From the NCBI RefSeq assembly GCF_032452875.1, contig NC_083885.1, forward strand, positions 31,537,925 to 31,601,924: DNA of 64,000 nt. Direction: 5' to 3'. This stretch comes from Bos javanicus. Its lineage: Eukaryota; Chordata; Mammalia; Artiodactyla; Bovidae. A model generated the notes under the pieces. The model made no database searches and was not told the DNA's origin. It was given only the letters and a program-made list of their open reading frames with translations. Both the position numbers and the translations under genes were made by a program. Positions 45,869-57,673 of the stretch are shown here, piece by piece. How positions within the stretch are numbered: the stretch's first letter is position 1; the number at the start of each line of letters is the position of its first letter.

Positions 45869-46899
45869 TTTTAGTAGTTCATTAAAATTCTTCCATTAAA
45901 ATGGAAGAATCTAAAACTTCTATATAGGAGGGACTTAGAGTTGTCAATATGTGCATTAGAGATATTTCTTAGCTGTACATTTGCATAGGAAACTCTGTGT
46001 TTTCACTGGATTATTTGCTTATCTTACATGGATTGGGGGGATCAGCACTGACAGAATTATGAGAAAAGCATCATTCTCCCCAGGGGCACCCTCTTGACAG
46101 TAGACTGGAATCCTAAAGAGTAGCTAAAATTCTCCCAAAATACCCCTTGGCTACTATCCCTAGTGCCATTGTTTTTAAGCATATTCAAGCAATGAATATT
46201 CAAGCTGACAATGGTTCTCTGTGTTTGCTAAACAAATGAGCTGATAGTTCCTTGTTTGGCACGGATAAATCCACATATTTAATTTAGATAACTTTAATGC
46301 ATGTTTTTATCATATCCTCAGTACCCACTCCACTGCTGCTGAAGTTGTTACTTACATTTCAACTTGGAATCTACGTGATTGTTATACCTACATCATAATG
46401 TTGATACTTGGACTGATTCCAGTTTTTTTTTTTTAATGTTGAAAACAGGAAAAAATTAAATTAAAATTAAGCTGATCACAATAGGTTTGGTGATAATCAA
46501 TTAGATAATAGTTATGAAGGAAAGAGTCCAATGCCCACACAACCTAATGTAACACAATCAATGTCATTATTCTCTTCCAGATCGTTTTTAAATTCTGGCG
46601 AAAGGATAAAATTAAATGCAGGTTTTTGTTGTTTTTTCCTGATACACTGAAATACCTTCAAAACCCTGTTATCTTCATTTTTTTTCTGGTTTCAGACAGC
46701 CTGATAAAATACCATACCAAACTCCAATCATTTTCTATACACAAGTCATTTGTTTACCTGTATTATTTTTCTAATGATTTTGACGTAGACCCATCAAAAA
46801 TATTTACAGTCAGATAAGTAATATTTGTTCCAAAATATCCCTGCATCCTCAGTTCTGTGATTGAACTGAGAAATGTGCAATGCATAAAGTGTTTATGTA

Positions 46900-46934
<35 letters not shown>

Positions 46935-49085
46935 TTCCTTTGTCTACTGACAACTTTGAAGAACTAATGAGTTTACTTCTTTGAATAAGGAAGGAAGCAA
47001 GGAGATTTGGGCGAAGTCCACTTTATGGCTTCAGTGAACTGGTTGTGTTCTGATTACAGAATAATGCTTAGAATTTCATATTGTCAACACAAGGGAAATT
47101 AGCATGTCCATATTTGAATTTAGTGCATCATTTGGCATGCAGTATAATACCATAAATATGCTAGTACATGCCTACATAACAATTTGTGGTATGAATCACA
47201 TGTAATATTTTGTCTGAGTTGGTTATAAAGCACATTTGGAAACCAGAATTAACCAGATGACATTTTATTATTCAGTTGGACTGATGTAATGTAAAATTTA
47301 ATTACATAATATTTCACCCACAGCTGCGACAAAACACATATGAGCTTCCAGGATTCACCCGCTAAGCTAAAGTGGAGACCTATCGGGAAGGTGATCAAAG
47401 TGGGCTGTAAGCAAGAACATCTTCTGAAGCTGATTCTTCTCTGGATAAATAAGTCTATTTATATGTCCTGAGGCTCTTTTCTTAAATACTCAAATGCCAT
47501 TTTCACCTAGTTCCTCTGAGAGAACAGATATGCTCTAGAGAATCTTTTACAATAAAGCAAAACAAACAATACAAAACAAGAGTTCATCTAAATCTCCTTG
47601 AAAAGCATCACAAGTAGTTGGTGAGCTTGCTGTACTTTAATCCCCCTTGTGTTTACAGAAGCTTCACATTTTTGGTATCTAATTGCTAGCAAATGGCAGA
47701 TAATAAAATGCACTCATCAAACCAAACAGGATTTGAGTTCATTTTGCGGCTGCATTGTCTGTATCTAAAAACTTCTATCTGAAATGTGCTCAATGAAAAG
47801 CCACTTTATACCTGAGAAAGAAATTTAATTAAAATAAAGTGAATGAGCTGCCAATACTATCAATTCAACAAGCATTTATTGAGTTTTACTACCTACCAAT
47901 GGCTGTGCAAGAAGATGTAGATATGGGTAGGGCTTATATTTTCAGTTCCTCTTTTTTGAGCTTATGTGACATTGTGGGAAATACTCTTATGGGCTACACA
48001 AAAGTCCATTTGATGCTTTCTTCCCATATTTCTGTTCTGAGCAGCTGACCTCTAGTTCAGTCTAAGCCAGTGTCAACAAAAATAATCAATAAAAAATCTA
48101 CAATAGGAATAGAAAATAATTTTATTTGAGTGAAACTAAGGACTATAGCCTGGGAGACAGCATCTTGAATAACTTTGAGGAACTGCTCTAGAGAAGCATG
48201 GTTGACGTCAAACAAGTCACAGATATTTTGCTTTAAAGTTTAAAAACAAACAAACAAATAAACAACACATTAGCATGTACATAATTGATCTTGGCATCTG
48301 GGAAGGGAGTCTTATCATCGAAAGATTACCAGCATTGGCATCCCAAAGGGAGGCATTTAATCTTTATTTTTAACATGGACATTCTTTACTTCTGATTACA
48401 TACCCTTTCTTTAATAATTAAAGTAGATATACAATATATGTTTGATAGGCTGCAAGCAGACTGTTTTAGTTAGCATAAAATTTATGTTAAATCATGTATA
48501 AGCCACAATGACTACCCCATATATCAGTATGCGAAAATCTCTTTCATCACAAGGGAGATTCAAAGGGTCACTAAATATGAAATCACTATTTCAAAACAAG
48601 ACTTTGGTGAGATCCCACCCAGAGTGGGCCTTATTTGCTCCCTAACATCCCTCTCCAACAAAAGGCCTTCTTGCTAGCTCTCAGGGCCTCCTTCCAGTGT
48701 GTTTGGGTACAGGATGGAGAAGAATGGACCTGGAAGAGCCAAAACCACCATCACCATCTTTTCAAAGGAAGCAACTCCTTCTTGTCAATCCCAGGGCATC
48801 TTAACTTGCAACACTGTGCTAGCATGTGTGGCGAATATGTCAGTAGCTTTGACTCTTAGAATACTTCCGGGGTGAGGTAACATGCAAAGGGTTTCCAATT
48901 CATTAAAAGCCACTAAATGCTGACAGCAAATCCATAGACAGAAGATTAAGGGCAACCAAAGCAGACCTCATTGTCAGCTTCTCCTTAAATGACTTCACTA
49001 ATTCGATTATCTAAACATCCATAGGGGCAATTTATTGTCTCCCACTCCAAAACCATCCTTGCAATTACAAAGTATTTCTCTGTAG
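45869..49085. other. Long anonymous stretch
   Basis: No gene or young repeat is seen. A (TG)n microsatellite at 46901-46931 is listed separately. An (AAAC)n-like run lies at 48242-48266. The frame 48635-48859 has no recognisable domain. The stretch at 47855-47930 faintly resembles an old mammal-wide repeat. Confidence 0.4.
46901..46931. repeat. (TG)n microsatellite
   Basis: About 15 perfect GT units. Confidence 0.97.
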
Positions 49086-49208
49086 CCACCATGGCTACCC
49101 ACTCCACGATTCTTGCCTGGAGAATTCCATGGACAGAAGAGCCTGACAAGCTACAGTCCCTCAGTCACAAAGAGTCAGACACGACTGAGTGACTAACACT
49201 TTCACTTT
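49086..49208 (+). mobile_element. BovA/Bov-tA SINE body, headless
   Basis: Plus strand, from 'ATGGCTACCCACTCCACG' to 'CACGACTGAGTGACTAACAC' plus a (CTTTCA) tail. The tRNA-like head is missing. Confidence 0.93.
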
Positions 49209-49219
49209 CAACACTTTTC

Positions 49220-49510
49220 ATGTTGTCAGTCCTTTATGCTTCTGTCTATATAGTTTCTTCTCCCTACAATATTCATCATATGAAACTCGCCTCTTATAGC
49301 ATGGTACAATTTTTGCACCATTTCTTTAGGTAATCATTCTCTGAAGATTTCTTAACAGCCCCACTGTTAAAGCTTATGATTATTATTACAATAATACGTT
49401 GGGGTTGCTTATTCTATTTCCACTACCTGGTTGTGAATCTCTTAAGGAAGTGTTCAGCCTTTTCATCCATGTGTCAGCAGTTTCAAGCATCATTCTTGAT
49501 ACATCTTAAG
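49220..49510 (+). repeat. Possible L2 LINE 3' fragment (old)
   Basis: The pattern 'TGTGAATCTCTTAAGGAAG' after a T/C-rich stretch resembles the L2 3' region at low identity. Confidence 0.42.
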
Positions 49511-49761
49511 TGCCAAACTGAAGAGAAAAAATCAACTGAGCTATTCCCTCTGTAGAAGTTGTCTCATAGATTTACAAAACTCTAAACCATCCATGGAAGG
49601 GTAGGATCATTGCATTTAGGGGTTCTCAATCATTCTGTTTGTGTGACAGATAAAACCACATTTGCAAATACCACCTATGGGAAATATCTATTTGTGTAAA
49701 AATGCAAGGTTATAAATTACTACAATAATCTCTAATCACCACACTCATTAAGAACAAACTG

Positions 49762-50107
49762 AGGGCTTCCCTGGTGGCTCAGTGGTAAAGAATCTGTCTG
49801 CCAGTGCAGGAGACATGGGTTTTATCCCTGGTCCAGGAAGATCTCACATGTTTTGAGGCTACTAATCCCGTGCTCCACAACTACTGAGCCTGTGCTCTAG
49901 AGCCTCAGAGCTGCAACTGCTGAGCCCAAGTGCCACAGCTACTGACGTCCGCATACTTTAGAGCCTGTGTTTTGCGACAAGAGAAGCCACCACAATGAGA
50001 AGCCCAAGCATCATGACTACACAATAGTTCCCACTTGTTGCAACTAGAGAAAAACCCACACAGCAATGAAGACCCAGAACAGCCAAATAAAACTGTTTTG
50101 TTTAAAA
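49762..50107 (+). mobile_element. CHR-2-type tRNA-derived SINE
   Basis: The head 'GGGCTTCCCTGGTGGCTCAG' is followed not by a BovA body but by the CHR-type body ('GAGCCTGTGCTCTAGAGCC', 'CACAATGAGAAGCCC') and an end 'AGCCAAATAAAACTG'. A perfect 12-bp duplication, AAGAACAAACTG, lies at 49750-49761 and 50108-50119. CHR SINEs are shared by ruminants, hippos and whales. Confidence 0.9.
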
Positions 50108-50119
50108 AAGAACAAACTG

Positions 50120-50900
50120 TTAATATCACTATGTTTACTGTAGCCCTAGATCAGGTAACTTCTGATTTTTTTTTTTTTTTTTACAATTTTAAGCATTATT
50201 TACCCACCAAGAAGCCATATGAGAATGGCTAGCCACTGCCTATTTAATATATTTAATGTATTCAGTCCAGCTTACAGGATTTTTAAAAACTGAAAAATTG
50301 AATGCAATTATTATTCTTTTAAAGTAAACCATTTCTAAATATTGGTGGCCTTATCATGTTTATTTTATTACTGTACTATTTCTTGAACCCTTGACAAATA
50401 ATTTCACCACACTAGTGCTCTGTTCCACTTTGGAAAACTATTGATTTCATCCAACCCATTCATTTTGTTGATGAAGAAATTGAGATACAATAAGGCTGGG
50501 TGACTTAAAGTTAGCCATAGTATAAAAAATGTGAGTTATATCTTACTATCTCATACGTGGTCCTGAGATATGGCTTACAATATCCATTCCTTGCTCTCAC
50601 TTTAAGTTACCTCTCAAGGCCAAGTCTTCTCTTGGTTCTATGAATAGTGACTAGGAACAAAACATGAGGGTATATTTTGCATATATGAAAATAAATAAAT
50701 ATAACTTTAATGATATAAAATGCATTTAGAAGAAATGCAACCTCAATTGTTTTTATGTTCCAGCATGAAATAACCTTGACATGTGAAGATCATCTGTAAG
50801 CTTTGTTTTGCTGTTGTAAGTATGAAAAGAGTGTATATAGCTGAATTCTATATTTAACTTTATTTTAGTCTGCCACTGCATGGAAACTTTATTGGCTGAA
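50120..50900. other. AT-rich DNA with an old MIR piece
   Basis: At about 50455-50535, 'GATGAAGAAATTGAGATAC' and 'GGTGACTTAAAGTTAGCC' follow sense MIR order. A poly-T tract lies at 50168-50182. Confidence 0.5.
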
Positions 50901-50904
50901 GCTG

Positions 50905-51062
50905 AGTGCCTGATAAGTAATTGATTAATAGTGGGTGAGTTCTGTGTGCTGAGCTCCAGCTGGCACAGCTTATCCTACCCCTGACTGAGTGCTGGAAAGA
51001 GGATAAGTTGATAATGCTGTGAGAGCAGACTACCCTTATCCCTTGACAGTTATAGATAACAG
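50905..51062. promoter_or_regulatory. Cluster of GATA motifs with an E-box (candidate element)
   Basis: Within about 150 bp there are TGATAA at 50911 and 51009, AGATAA at 51054, and three GGATAAG cores (antisense at 50969 and 51035, sense at 51001). A CAGCTG E-box lies at 50958. CTTATCCT (50969-50976) and AGGATAAG (51000-51007) form an inverted pair. The stretch is less AT-rich than its surroundings and is not a recognised repeat. Function is inferred from motifs alone. Confidence 0.3.
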
Positions 51063-51784
51063 AGCATTGGTACCATATTTATGGGACAATGTTTCTTTAC
51101 AAGACTGGTGAAATTAAAATAGACAAAAATGAGGTTCAGAGCCCAGTCTCCCTCACATCTGATATAGATATATGGATATAGACAGAGAGCTGAAGAAAAA
51201 TTCTCTGAACAGATGTCATCAGCTGAATGTTGTGTTGCCATGGATATGTGCACCTGATCAATTGATGCCCCAGACTTCAGAAAAAGAAACAGTTACTATA
51301 AGTGGCACCCACCACCAAGAGAGGGTTCTTTCTGGAAGAGGTGCTCAACACTCTCTCATGCTATGCATCCTCTGTCGCCCCACAAATGTTTTGAATCAGG
51401 TAGATCTCCCTATGGTGGAAACTTTGACGTGTCACCTAACTATTCTTGAGTGTTCTTTTTGTCTTCTGAAACAAAGGAGCTAATACATGGCTTATAAGTT
51501 GCCATGATAATTAAATGTGGTCAAAGGAATTTTTAACTTAGTGGCTGGTGTAAACTCACTGTTGAAGAAGTGGTGGTAGTAGCCTACCATATAATTGAGA
51601 ATTTGTAACAATAATGTAAAAATATATTTTAAAAAGTTGTATAGCAGAAATGAACATATTAGAAAGCAATTATATTTCAATAAAGAAATGGTTAAATATA
51701 AAAACAATGGCTGAACTTGCACATTATTGAATATTTACCCAAAGCATGTATAGCAATGCATTTAGAATAATACAGAACCTGGCC
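51063..51784. other. Anonymous AT-rich DNA
   Basis: The 103-codon frame at 51172-51483 has no recognisable domain or codon bias that I can judge. Confidence 0.4.
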
Positions 51785-51945
51785 ATTTACATTATGGTCT
51801 ATGAATTAGCAGCAGTGGCATCATTTGGAGGCTTATTAAAAATGTGAAATCACAGAACCCACCCCATACTTATTGAATCAAGATTTTCCTTTTGAATAAC
51901 ATTGTCAGTTGTTTCATATGTATGTTAAAGTTTGAGAAGTGTTGA
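51785..51945 (+). repeat. MER5-type hAT MITE
   Basis: 'TTTGGAGGCTTATTAAAAATG', 'ACCCACCCCATACTTATTG' and 'TTAAAGTTTGAGAAGTGTTG' occur in the order of MER5A/B. Confidence 0.75.
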
Positions 51946-51979
51946 GATATGGTATAAGATACTACCTATTTTTGTTGCT

Positions 51980-52160
51980 GTTATTGAGCATCTGCTATGT
52001 GCCAGGTATTGCATTTAGATCCCCCGTGTTGATTAACTCATGTATTCTTCAAAAAAATAAATAATAAAGAAAAAAGTTATCTTTCATTTTAAAGATAAGG
52101 AAACTGGCTGGGAGAGATAGTTTGAAAAGGTCTGTGCCAAATTTCAGAGCAAGACTTTTC
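51980..52160 (+). repeat. MIR SINE
   Basis: 'GAGCATCTGCTATGTGCCAG', then 'TTGATTAACTCATGTATTC' and 'AAAGATAAGGAAACTGGCTG', follow the MIR consensus order, better preserved than the other MIR pieces here. Confidence 0.75.
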
Positions 52161-52221
52161 TTTTTCCAAGACCTTACTTTTTCTTTTTTTCATTATTTAA
52201 CACCACATGCTTGTTTCACTA

Positions 52222-52615
52222 GAGGTCCTAGCAGGAAACAACTCTCAATTTGTAATTTGAAGAGGATTTATTAAAGGTACTCTTTACATGCTATGGACAG
52301 GATATAGAAACAGCATAAAAAGATAACTAATAACAGTGAGATTTTACCTGAATTTGTCTGAAATAAATCAGAGTATGTAGAGGTTAACACAATTTAAGGG
52401 TAAAGATGCCTGCATTGGAAGGAACTAAGAATTTTGGTCAAAGAATTACCAAACTGAGACAAGTTTCTCATGAAAAAAAAATGATGAAATAAATTATTCC
52501 ACCTCACTTCCTTTATTCGCTCTGATATTGGCTTCTAATTGGCCAACTGAACAGGAAGCTGTTAATGTGATCCATACAGTAACATCCCTACCACTCGTGG
52601 CACAGAGAAACAGGA
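52222..52615. repeat. Unclassified old mammalian repeat
   Basis: It begins 'AGGTCCTAGCAGGAAAC', continues 'GAGGATTTATTAAAGG', and ends near 'CTTCTAATTGGCCAACTG', 'GATCCATACAGTAAC' and 'GGCACAGAGAAACAGG'. It shares blocks with 44684-45140. Confidence 0.55.
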
Positions 52616-54072
52616 GCTATATGGACCATGTCCCAAATACATACAGGTTATTAGATATGTGTATTTTCACATATAATGAAACATGTATCATAAACTGTGT
52701 AACAAAAGTTAGGAAATCACAAACTGTATGACAATAGAAATATATACAATGATTAGAAGAAAAATCTAAACTTTAACATTTGTGTTGTCCATATGAATGG
52801 ATAGTTAAGTAATGATTTTTAACATTTTAAAAAATTTTCCATGTAACATACCATGTTTTAGCAGATTTTATCATATTTTGTGTATCTAAATTAATCCATG
52901 AATAAAGGTAACAACTCAAATAGTACCAAAGGATTTATAATTTAAAAAATATATGGTTACCCTTTCTCAGTCTTGCTTCCATAAGGTGGGTGAGTTTCAA
53001 CTCATTGAGATATTTCTTACAATACTTGATTCCATATATCTAAATTAGATATGATAAAGTAACCTTTCTTGATTTATAAAATCTATACACTTTTTATTCT
53101 TCTTATATCTCTTTCTTATTTCTCCATCATCATTCAGCTAATACTTTAAAGTCACAATTATCATTTAAAATCTACAGTGTGTACAGTAATGTAAATTTTA
53201 GTTATAACTGAGCCAAATATTACATAGATATTTTTAAACATTATATTCTTCTTAGAATTAATATTTTAACTTGGGTAAGGATTAACACGTCTGAGACTGA
53301 TCACTTGCTTTTGTCTTTCCGGTAAAGGAGTTGGCCTCCTGCTAAACTCCATAATGTAGACACCACCAAATACTTTTATCAGTGACAAGGTTGGAGACCA
53401 ACACTCTTTGACTACAGTAGAAGGGCTGATGCTCTTCTCACCATACACAGTGAGATCATGCCATATCTCACCACATCACAGAACTGTAAACTCAAACTTG
53501 GAATCTAGATGTTTAATCATTCCAGATTGCTGAGCTATCGAGATAAACTTGGAGACTTGATATTGCCACATTCTGTTTCTATTGCATTGAGCCCTTGATA
53601 ATGTTGGGTGAGGAGCTAATGATTCTCAGATCAGATATATTGAAAATTTAACAGCACAAAGTTCTGGGTCTTTCTCTGGACGTTGAGTATCCAATCCTGC
53701 TAGGTCTCTATGTTCTGACCTTGAAAGTAGTGACAACGCCCACATGCCATTGATCATTGTCCCCATGTGATTTCCTCTCTAAGAAGCCTATGTATGTGTG
53801 CTGCTTTATCATTTGTCCTTTTTCAGTTGACATTGAGCAATATACCCCCATAATGTAATGTACAGTGTACTTTGTCATAAGCATTCCCCTAAGACATTCT
53901 TCCTAGAGTCTTTTGTGTTTATACTACAATTAGTATTGGTGGTTCTCTTCAAAATCTACAATGGAAATTTGAGATTGCAGAATCATGGGATATTCATTTG
54001 CCATTCTCTTGATATGGAGTGCTTTTTCCTATATTCCATGAATTCATTTAAATTTATCACAGAATTTCATTT
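52616..54072. other. Anonymous DNA
   Basis: No gene is recognised. The antisense frame at 53266-53448 lies in a slightly GC-richer part (53270-53790) that I could not assign to a family. Confidence 0.4.
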
Positions 54073-54084
54073 AGGTATATTTCT

Positions 54085-55046
54085 TTTTTTTAATTTTATT
54101 TTTAAACTTTACAATATTGTATTAGTTTTGCCAAATATCGAAATGAATCCGCCACAGGTATACCCGTGTTCCCCATCCTGAACCCTCCACCCTCCTCCCT
54201 CCCCTCCCCACCCACAGGGTCGTCCCAGTGCACCAGCCCCAAGCATCCAGTACCGTGCATCGAACCTGGACTGGCGACTCGTTTCATACATGATATTATA
54301 CATGTTTCAATGCTATTCTCCCAAATCTCCCCACCCTCTCCCTCTCCCACAGAGTCCATAAGACTGATCTATACATCAGTGTCTCTTTTGCTGTCTCGTA
54401 CACAGGGTTATTGTTACCATCTTTCTAAATTCCATATATATGCATTAGTATACTGTATTGGTGTTTTTCCTTCTGGCTTACTTCACTCTGTATAATAGGT
54501 TCCAGTTTCATCCATCTCATTAGAACTGATTCAAATGTATTCTTTTTAATGGCTGAGTAATACGCCATTGTGTATATGTACCACTGCTTTCTTATCCATT
54601 CATCTGCTGATGGGCATCTAGGTTGCTTCCATGTCCTGGCTATTATAAACAGTGCTGCGATGAACATTGGGGTACACGTGTCTCTTTCCCTTCTGGTTTC
54701 CTCAGTGTGTATGCCCAGCAGTGGGATTGCTGGATCATAAGGCAGTTCTATTTCCAGTTTTTAAGGAAATCTCCACACTGTTCTCCATAGTGGCTGTACT
54801 AGTTTGCATTCCCACCAACAGTGTAAGAGAGTTCCCTTTTCTCCACACCCTCTCCAGCATTTATTGCTTGTAGACTTATGGATTGCAGCCATTCTGACTG
54901 GCATGAAATGGTACCTCATAGTGGTTTTGATTTGCATTTCTCTGATAATGAGTGATGTTGAGCATCTTTTCATGTGTTTGTTAGCCATCTGTATGTCTTC
55001 TTTGGAGAAAATAAATGACCCAATCAAGAAAATGGCCCAAAGAACT
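54085..55046 (-). mobile_element. L1_BT-type LINE with a short 5' inversion
   Basis: From a T-rich left end (antisense A-tail, 54085-54110), through the 3'UTR ('CAGTGCACCAGCCCCAAGC') into the ORF2 C-terminus up to about 55009, the strand is minus. The last roughly 37 bp (55010-55046, 'CCAATCAAGAAAATGGCCC') are the adjoining upstream ORF2 sequence in plus orientation. A perfect 12-bp duplication, AGGTATATTTCT, at 54073-54084 and 55047-55058 encloses both parts. Confidence 0.95.
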
Positions 55047-55069
55047 AGGTATATTTCTAATACATTCAC
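54425..55069 (-). pseudogene. L1 ORF2 C-terminal remnant
   Basis: Two minus frames (54425-54667 and 54761-55069) cover the ORF2 C-terminus. One includes 'FSKEDIQMANKHMKRCSTSL' and 'GEKGTLLHCWWECKLVQPLW', the cysteine-containing region of L1 ORF2p. The other includes 'YSAIKKNTFESVLMRWMKLEP'. A break of about 95 bp without a shared open frame separates them. RT and endonuclease are absent because of truncation. Confidence 0.92.
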
Positions 55070-55081
55070 AAATGGATATCT

Positions 55082-55193
55082 GTGTGTGTGTGTTGTGTGT
55101 GTGTGTGTATTTCTATATGTGTATATTTCTATTTAGGTGTATTTCTATCCATAAATGGATGTATATATAAATATATATGCGTGTGTGTGTGTG
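55082..55193. repeat. Compound TG/TA microsatellite
   Basis: TG runs at 55082-55110 and 55179-55195 are separated by AT-rich sequence in which 'TATTTCTAT' recurs. The right run abuts the tail of a SINE. Confidence 0.9.
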
Positions 55194-55409
55194 TGCTACA
55201 TTGCTTCAGTCATGTCTGACTTTTTGCAACCCTATAGTCTGTAGCCCACCAAGCTCCTCTATCCGTGGGATTCTCCAGGCAAGAATACTGAAGTGAGTTG
55301 CCATGCCCTCCTCCAGGGGATATTCCCGACCCAGGGATCAAACCTGCAACTCTTATATCTACTGCATTGGCAGGCAGGTTCTTTACCACTAATGCCACCA
55401 GGGAAGCCC
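55194..55409 (-). mobile_element. Bov-tA SINE
   Basis: A minus-strand copy from 'TTGCTTCAGTCATGTCTGAC' to 'TGCCACCAGGGAAGCCC', complete head and body. The adjoining TG run on the left may be its tail. Confidence 0.95.
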
Positions 55410-55424
55410 ATATAAATTTACTTA

Positions 55425-56250
55425 TTTCATTGATAATTGGGTTAGATATCGAAATCTAGGATGCAAGTGATTTTTTGTTCTTATGAATTTTGAAGGCATT
55501 GCTGCAATCTATTTTATTATTCAGTGCTACTTTAAAAGTCCAATACTATACACATTTACATTACTAAATAGTTTACATTATTTTGGCCATGATCTTTTAG
55601 TCTTCTTTGCCTATCAAAATTTTTCTCTTTATCCTTGATATTCTGAAATTTCACACTTGTATATCTTGATGTATGTGTGTTTATCTGTGTGTGTGCAACA
55701 GCTTATTTTTCTTTAAGGTCCTATTGATCCTTAAATTTTCTTTGCTTTACTTTTACTTTTTCCATCTAAAACTTGCTAAATTAAGCATTAAGCTTCTGAT
55801 TAATCTTTTTCTTTTGCCTCTCCTACTTCCCATATCTTTATGCTTTTGGTTTACTCTTTATGAATTCTTTCAATATTATCTTTCAAACCGTCTAGTGATT
55901 AAGGATTAAGTTTATATGTTGTCCTTGTTGTTATTTAGTCATTAAGTCATGTCCAAGTCTTTGTGATCCCATGGACTATAGCCCTCCAGGCTCCTCTGTC
56001 CATGGGATTTCCCAGGCTAGAATATTTGGGCAGGTTACCATTTCCTCCTCCAGGGAATCAATCCTGACCCAGGGATCAAACCAATGTCTCCTGCATTGGC
56101 AGGCAATTTCTTTACCACTGAGACATGAAACATTCATTTTTAAAGTTTTTTTAGTTTTCACTAGCTCTTTACATTTTACCAGTTTCTAATTTCTTTGTAT
56201 TTGTCACTCTCCTGTTGGAGGATTTCCTCAGATATCAGGTGATTCTTGTC
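55425..56250 (-). mobile_element. Probable old LINE sequence
   Basis: 'TTTTGAAGGCATTGCTGCAATC' (in part), 'TCTCTTTATCCTTGATATTC' and 'TCTGAAATTTCACACTTG' follow, at low identity, a common antisense segment that I associate with old L1M elements. A Bov-tA at 55926-56126 interrupts it. The assignment is uncertain. Confidence 0.45.
55926..56126 (-). mobile_element. Bov-tA SINE
   Basis: A minus-strand copy, 'TTTAGTCATTAAGTCATGTCC' (in part) to 'CTTTACCACTGAGACATG'. The last head bases are lost. Confidence 0.93.
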
Positions 56251-56355
56251 TGTTCATTCAATAAAGTAGTAAACTTTGTGCAAGGGGGGAAATACTGATG
56301 ATCAGTGGTCCTCAGTTTATTGTCTGCATATAAGTGTATGCCATTGTCTTGGAGG

Positions 56356-56421
56356 TGTGTGTGTGTGTGTGTGTTGTGTGTATTGTGTGTGTGTGTGTGT
56401 GTTGTGTGTGTGTGTGTGTGT
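56356..56421. repeat. (GT)n microsatellite with interruptions
   Basis: Three GT blocks are separated by GTTGTG and ATTG interruptions. Confidence 0.97.
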
Positions 56422-57274
56422 TTAATTGGCTTCATTCAGTTTCTCTACAGATGAATCCTCTTAATTCGCTGCGTTAGCAGGCATACGCCATGCTTCCTGA
56501 ATTTTTTGATTAGTGTGGAAAGTGTCCCACTGCATAGTACATAGACCATACATTTTTCACTTTTATTTAACTGCCCCCTCATTTCAACTTCACATTTCAC
56601 CTAGGTCGGCTGAGCCCAGGTCTTTCAATTAAATATTTTACATAGTGGGCTTCTTATCTTCCATGAAGGGGAAGAGTCAGTGGGAAATGAAGGACTAACC
56701 TAATCTCCTGGAGTGCGGGATGAGGGGGGAAACCTGAGAAATGGCAACTGTTCTGTAAATAACAGAAAATAAAGAAAGAATTCTCCTATGTTCACACCCT
56801 CTTCAATTCATCTCCAAATCCCGAGCCCCTTAGGGGTTCCGCAGAGCAAATTACGCAATTTCTCACTAGTCCTCCTCTTCAGAAGCCACTTATGTTTTAA
56901 CTTCCTTCCTAGTGTGACAATCCCAACGCGACCATTGATGTTCTACCTGTCAAATTTGTTGAAAAAATTAGTCTACTCTTGTCTTCTTACATGTCTTGTC
57001 ATTTGGATAAATAGTTATTTTATCCATCTTTTCCCATCAGTATACTGAAGTTTTAGAGGGAGAGTAAATTAAACTGTATGTGGCCAATCCCCTGCATTAT
57101 GCATACGATGAGTGAGAAGTTACACAAAATATGTGTTATGGAAAAACAGTACCTTGATCTCAGTCTAAAACAATTAAATTTGACAGGAAAATGTTAAAAC
57201 ATGTAATCTGAATAAGATGCATAGAAGCTTTATGAATGTTCTCTTACACACATTAAAACATAAAACACACAAAA
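56422..57274. other. Anonymous DNA
   Basis: The 86-codon frame at 56788-57048 has no recognisable domain. No named repeat. Confidence 0.4.
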
Positions 57275-57428
57275 TCGGGAACTTTTGTGGTTCAGTGGCT
57301 GAGACTTCAGGCTCCAAATGCAGGGGGCCTGGGTTCAATTCCTGGTAAGGGAACTAGATCCCCAACCCACAACTAAAGATTCTACATGCTGCAACTAAGA
57401 CCCAGAACAGTCAAATTAATCAATTAAT
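57275..57428 (+). mobile_element. CHR-1-type tRNA-derived SINE
   Basis: The head 'AACTTTTGTGGTTCAGTGGC', the B-box-like 'GGGTTCAATTCCTGG', the body 'GATTCTACATGCTGCAAC' and the (AATT)-rich tail fit CHR-1-type SINEs. Confidence 0.8.
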
Positions 57429-57673
57429 TAGGAAAACCACAAAATATGGATTTGAAAATAAGAAAACGAAATGGAAAAAAGCAAAATGGCTGAGGAGGCC
57501 TTACAAATAGCTGTGAAAAGAAGAGAAGCGAAAAGCAAAGGAGAAAAGGAAAGATATAAGCATCTGAATGCAGAGTTCCAAAGAATAGCAAGGAGAGATA
57601 AGAAAGCCTTCTTTAGTGATCAATGCAAAGAAATAGGGGAAAACAACAGAATGGGAAAGACTAGAGATCTCTT

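Noticed and set aside
53266..53448. 60-codon antisense frame in a GC-richer stretch as an exon
   Set aside because: No recognisable domain, and I could not identify convincing splice signals or adjacent exons.
54166..54495. 109-codon plus-strand frame
   Set aside because: It is the antisense of the L1_BT 3'UTR and ORF2 end; a similar frame would arise at any such L1 copy.
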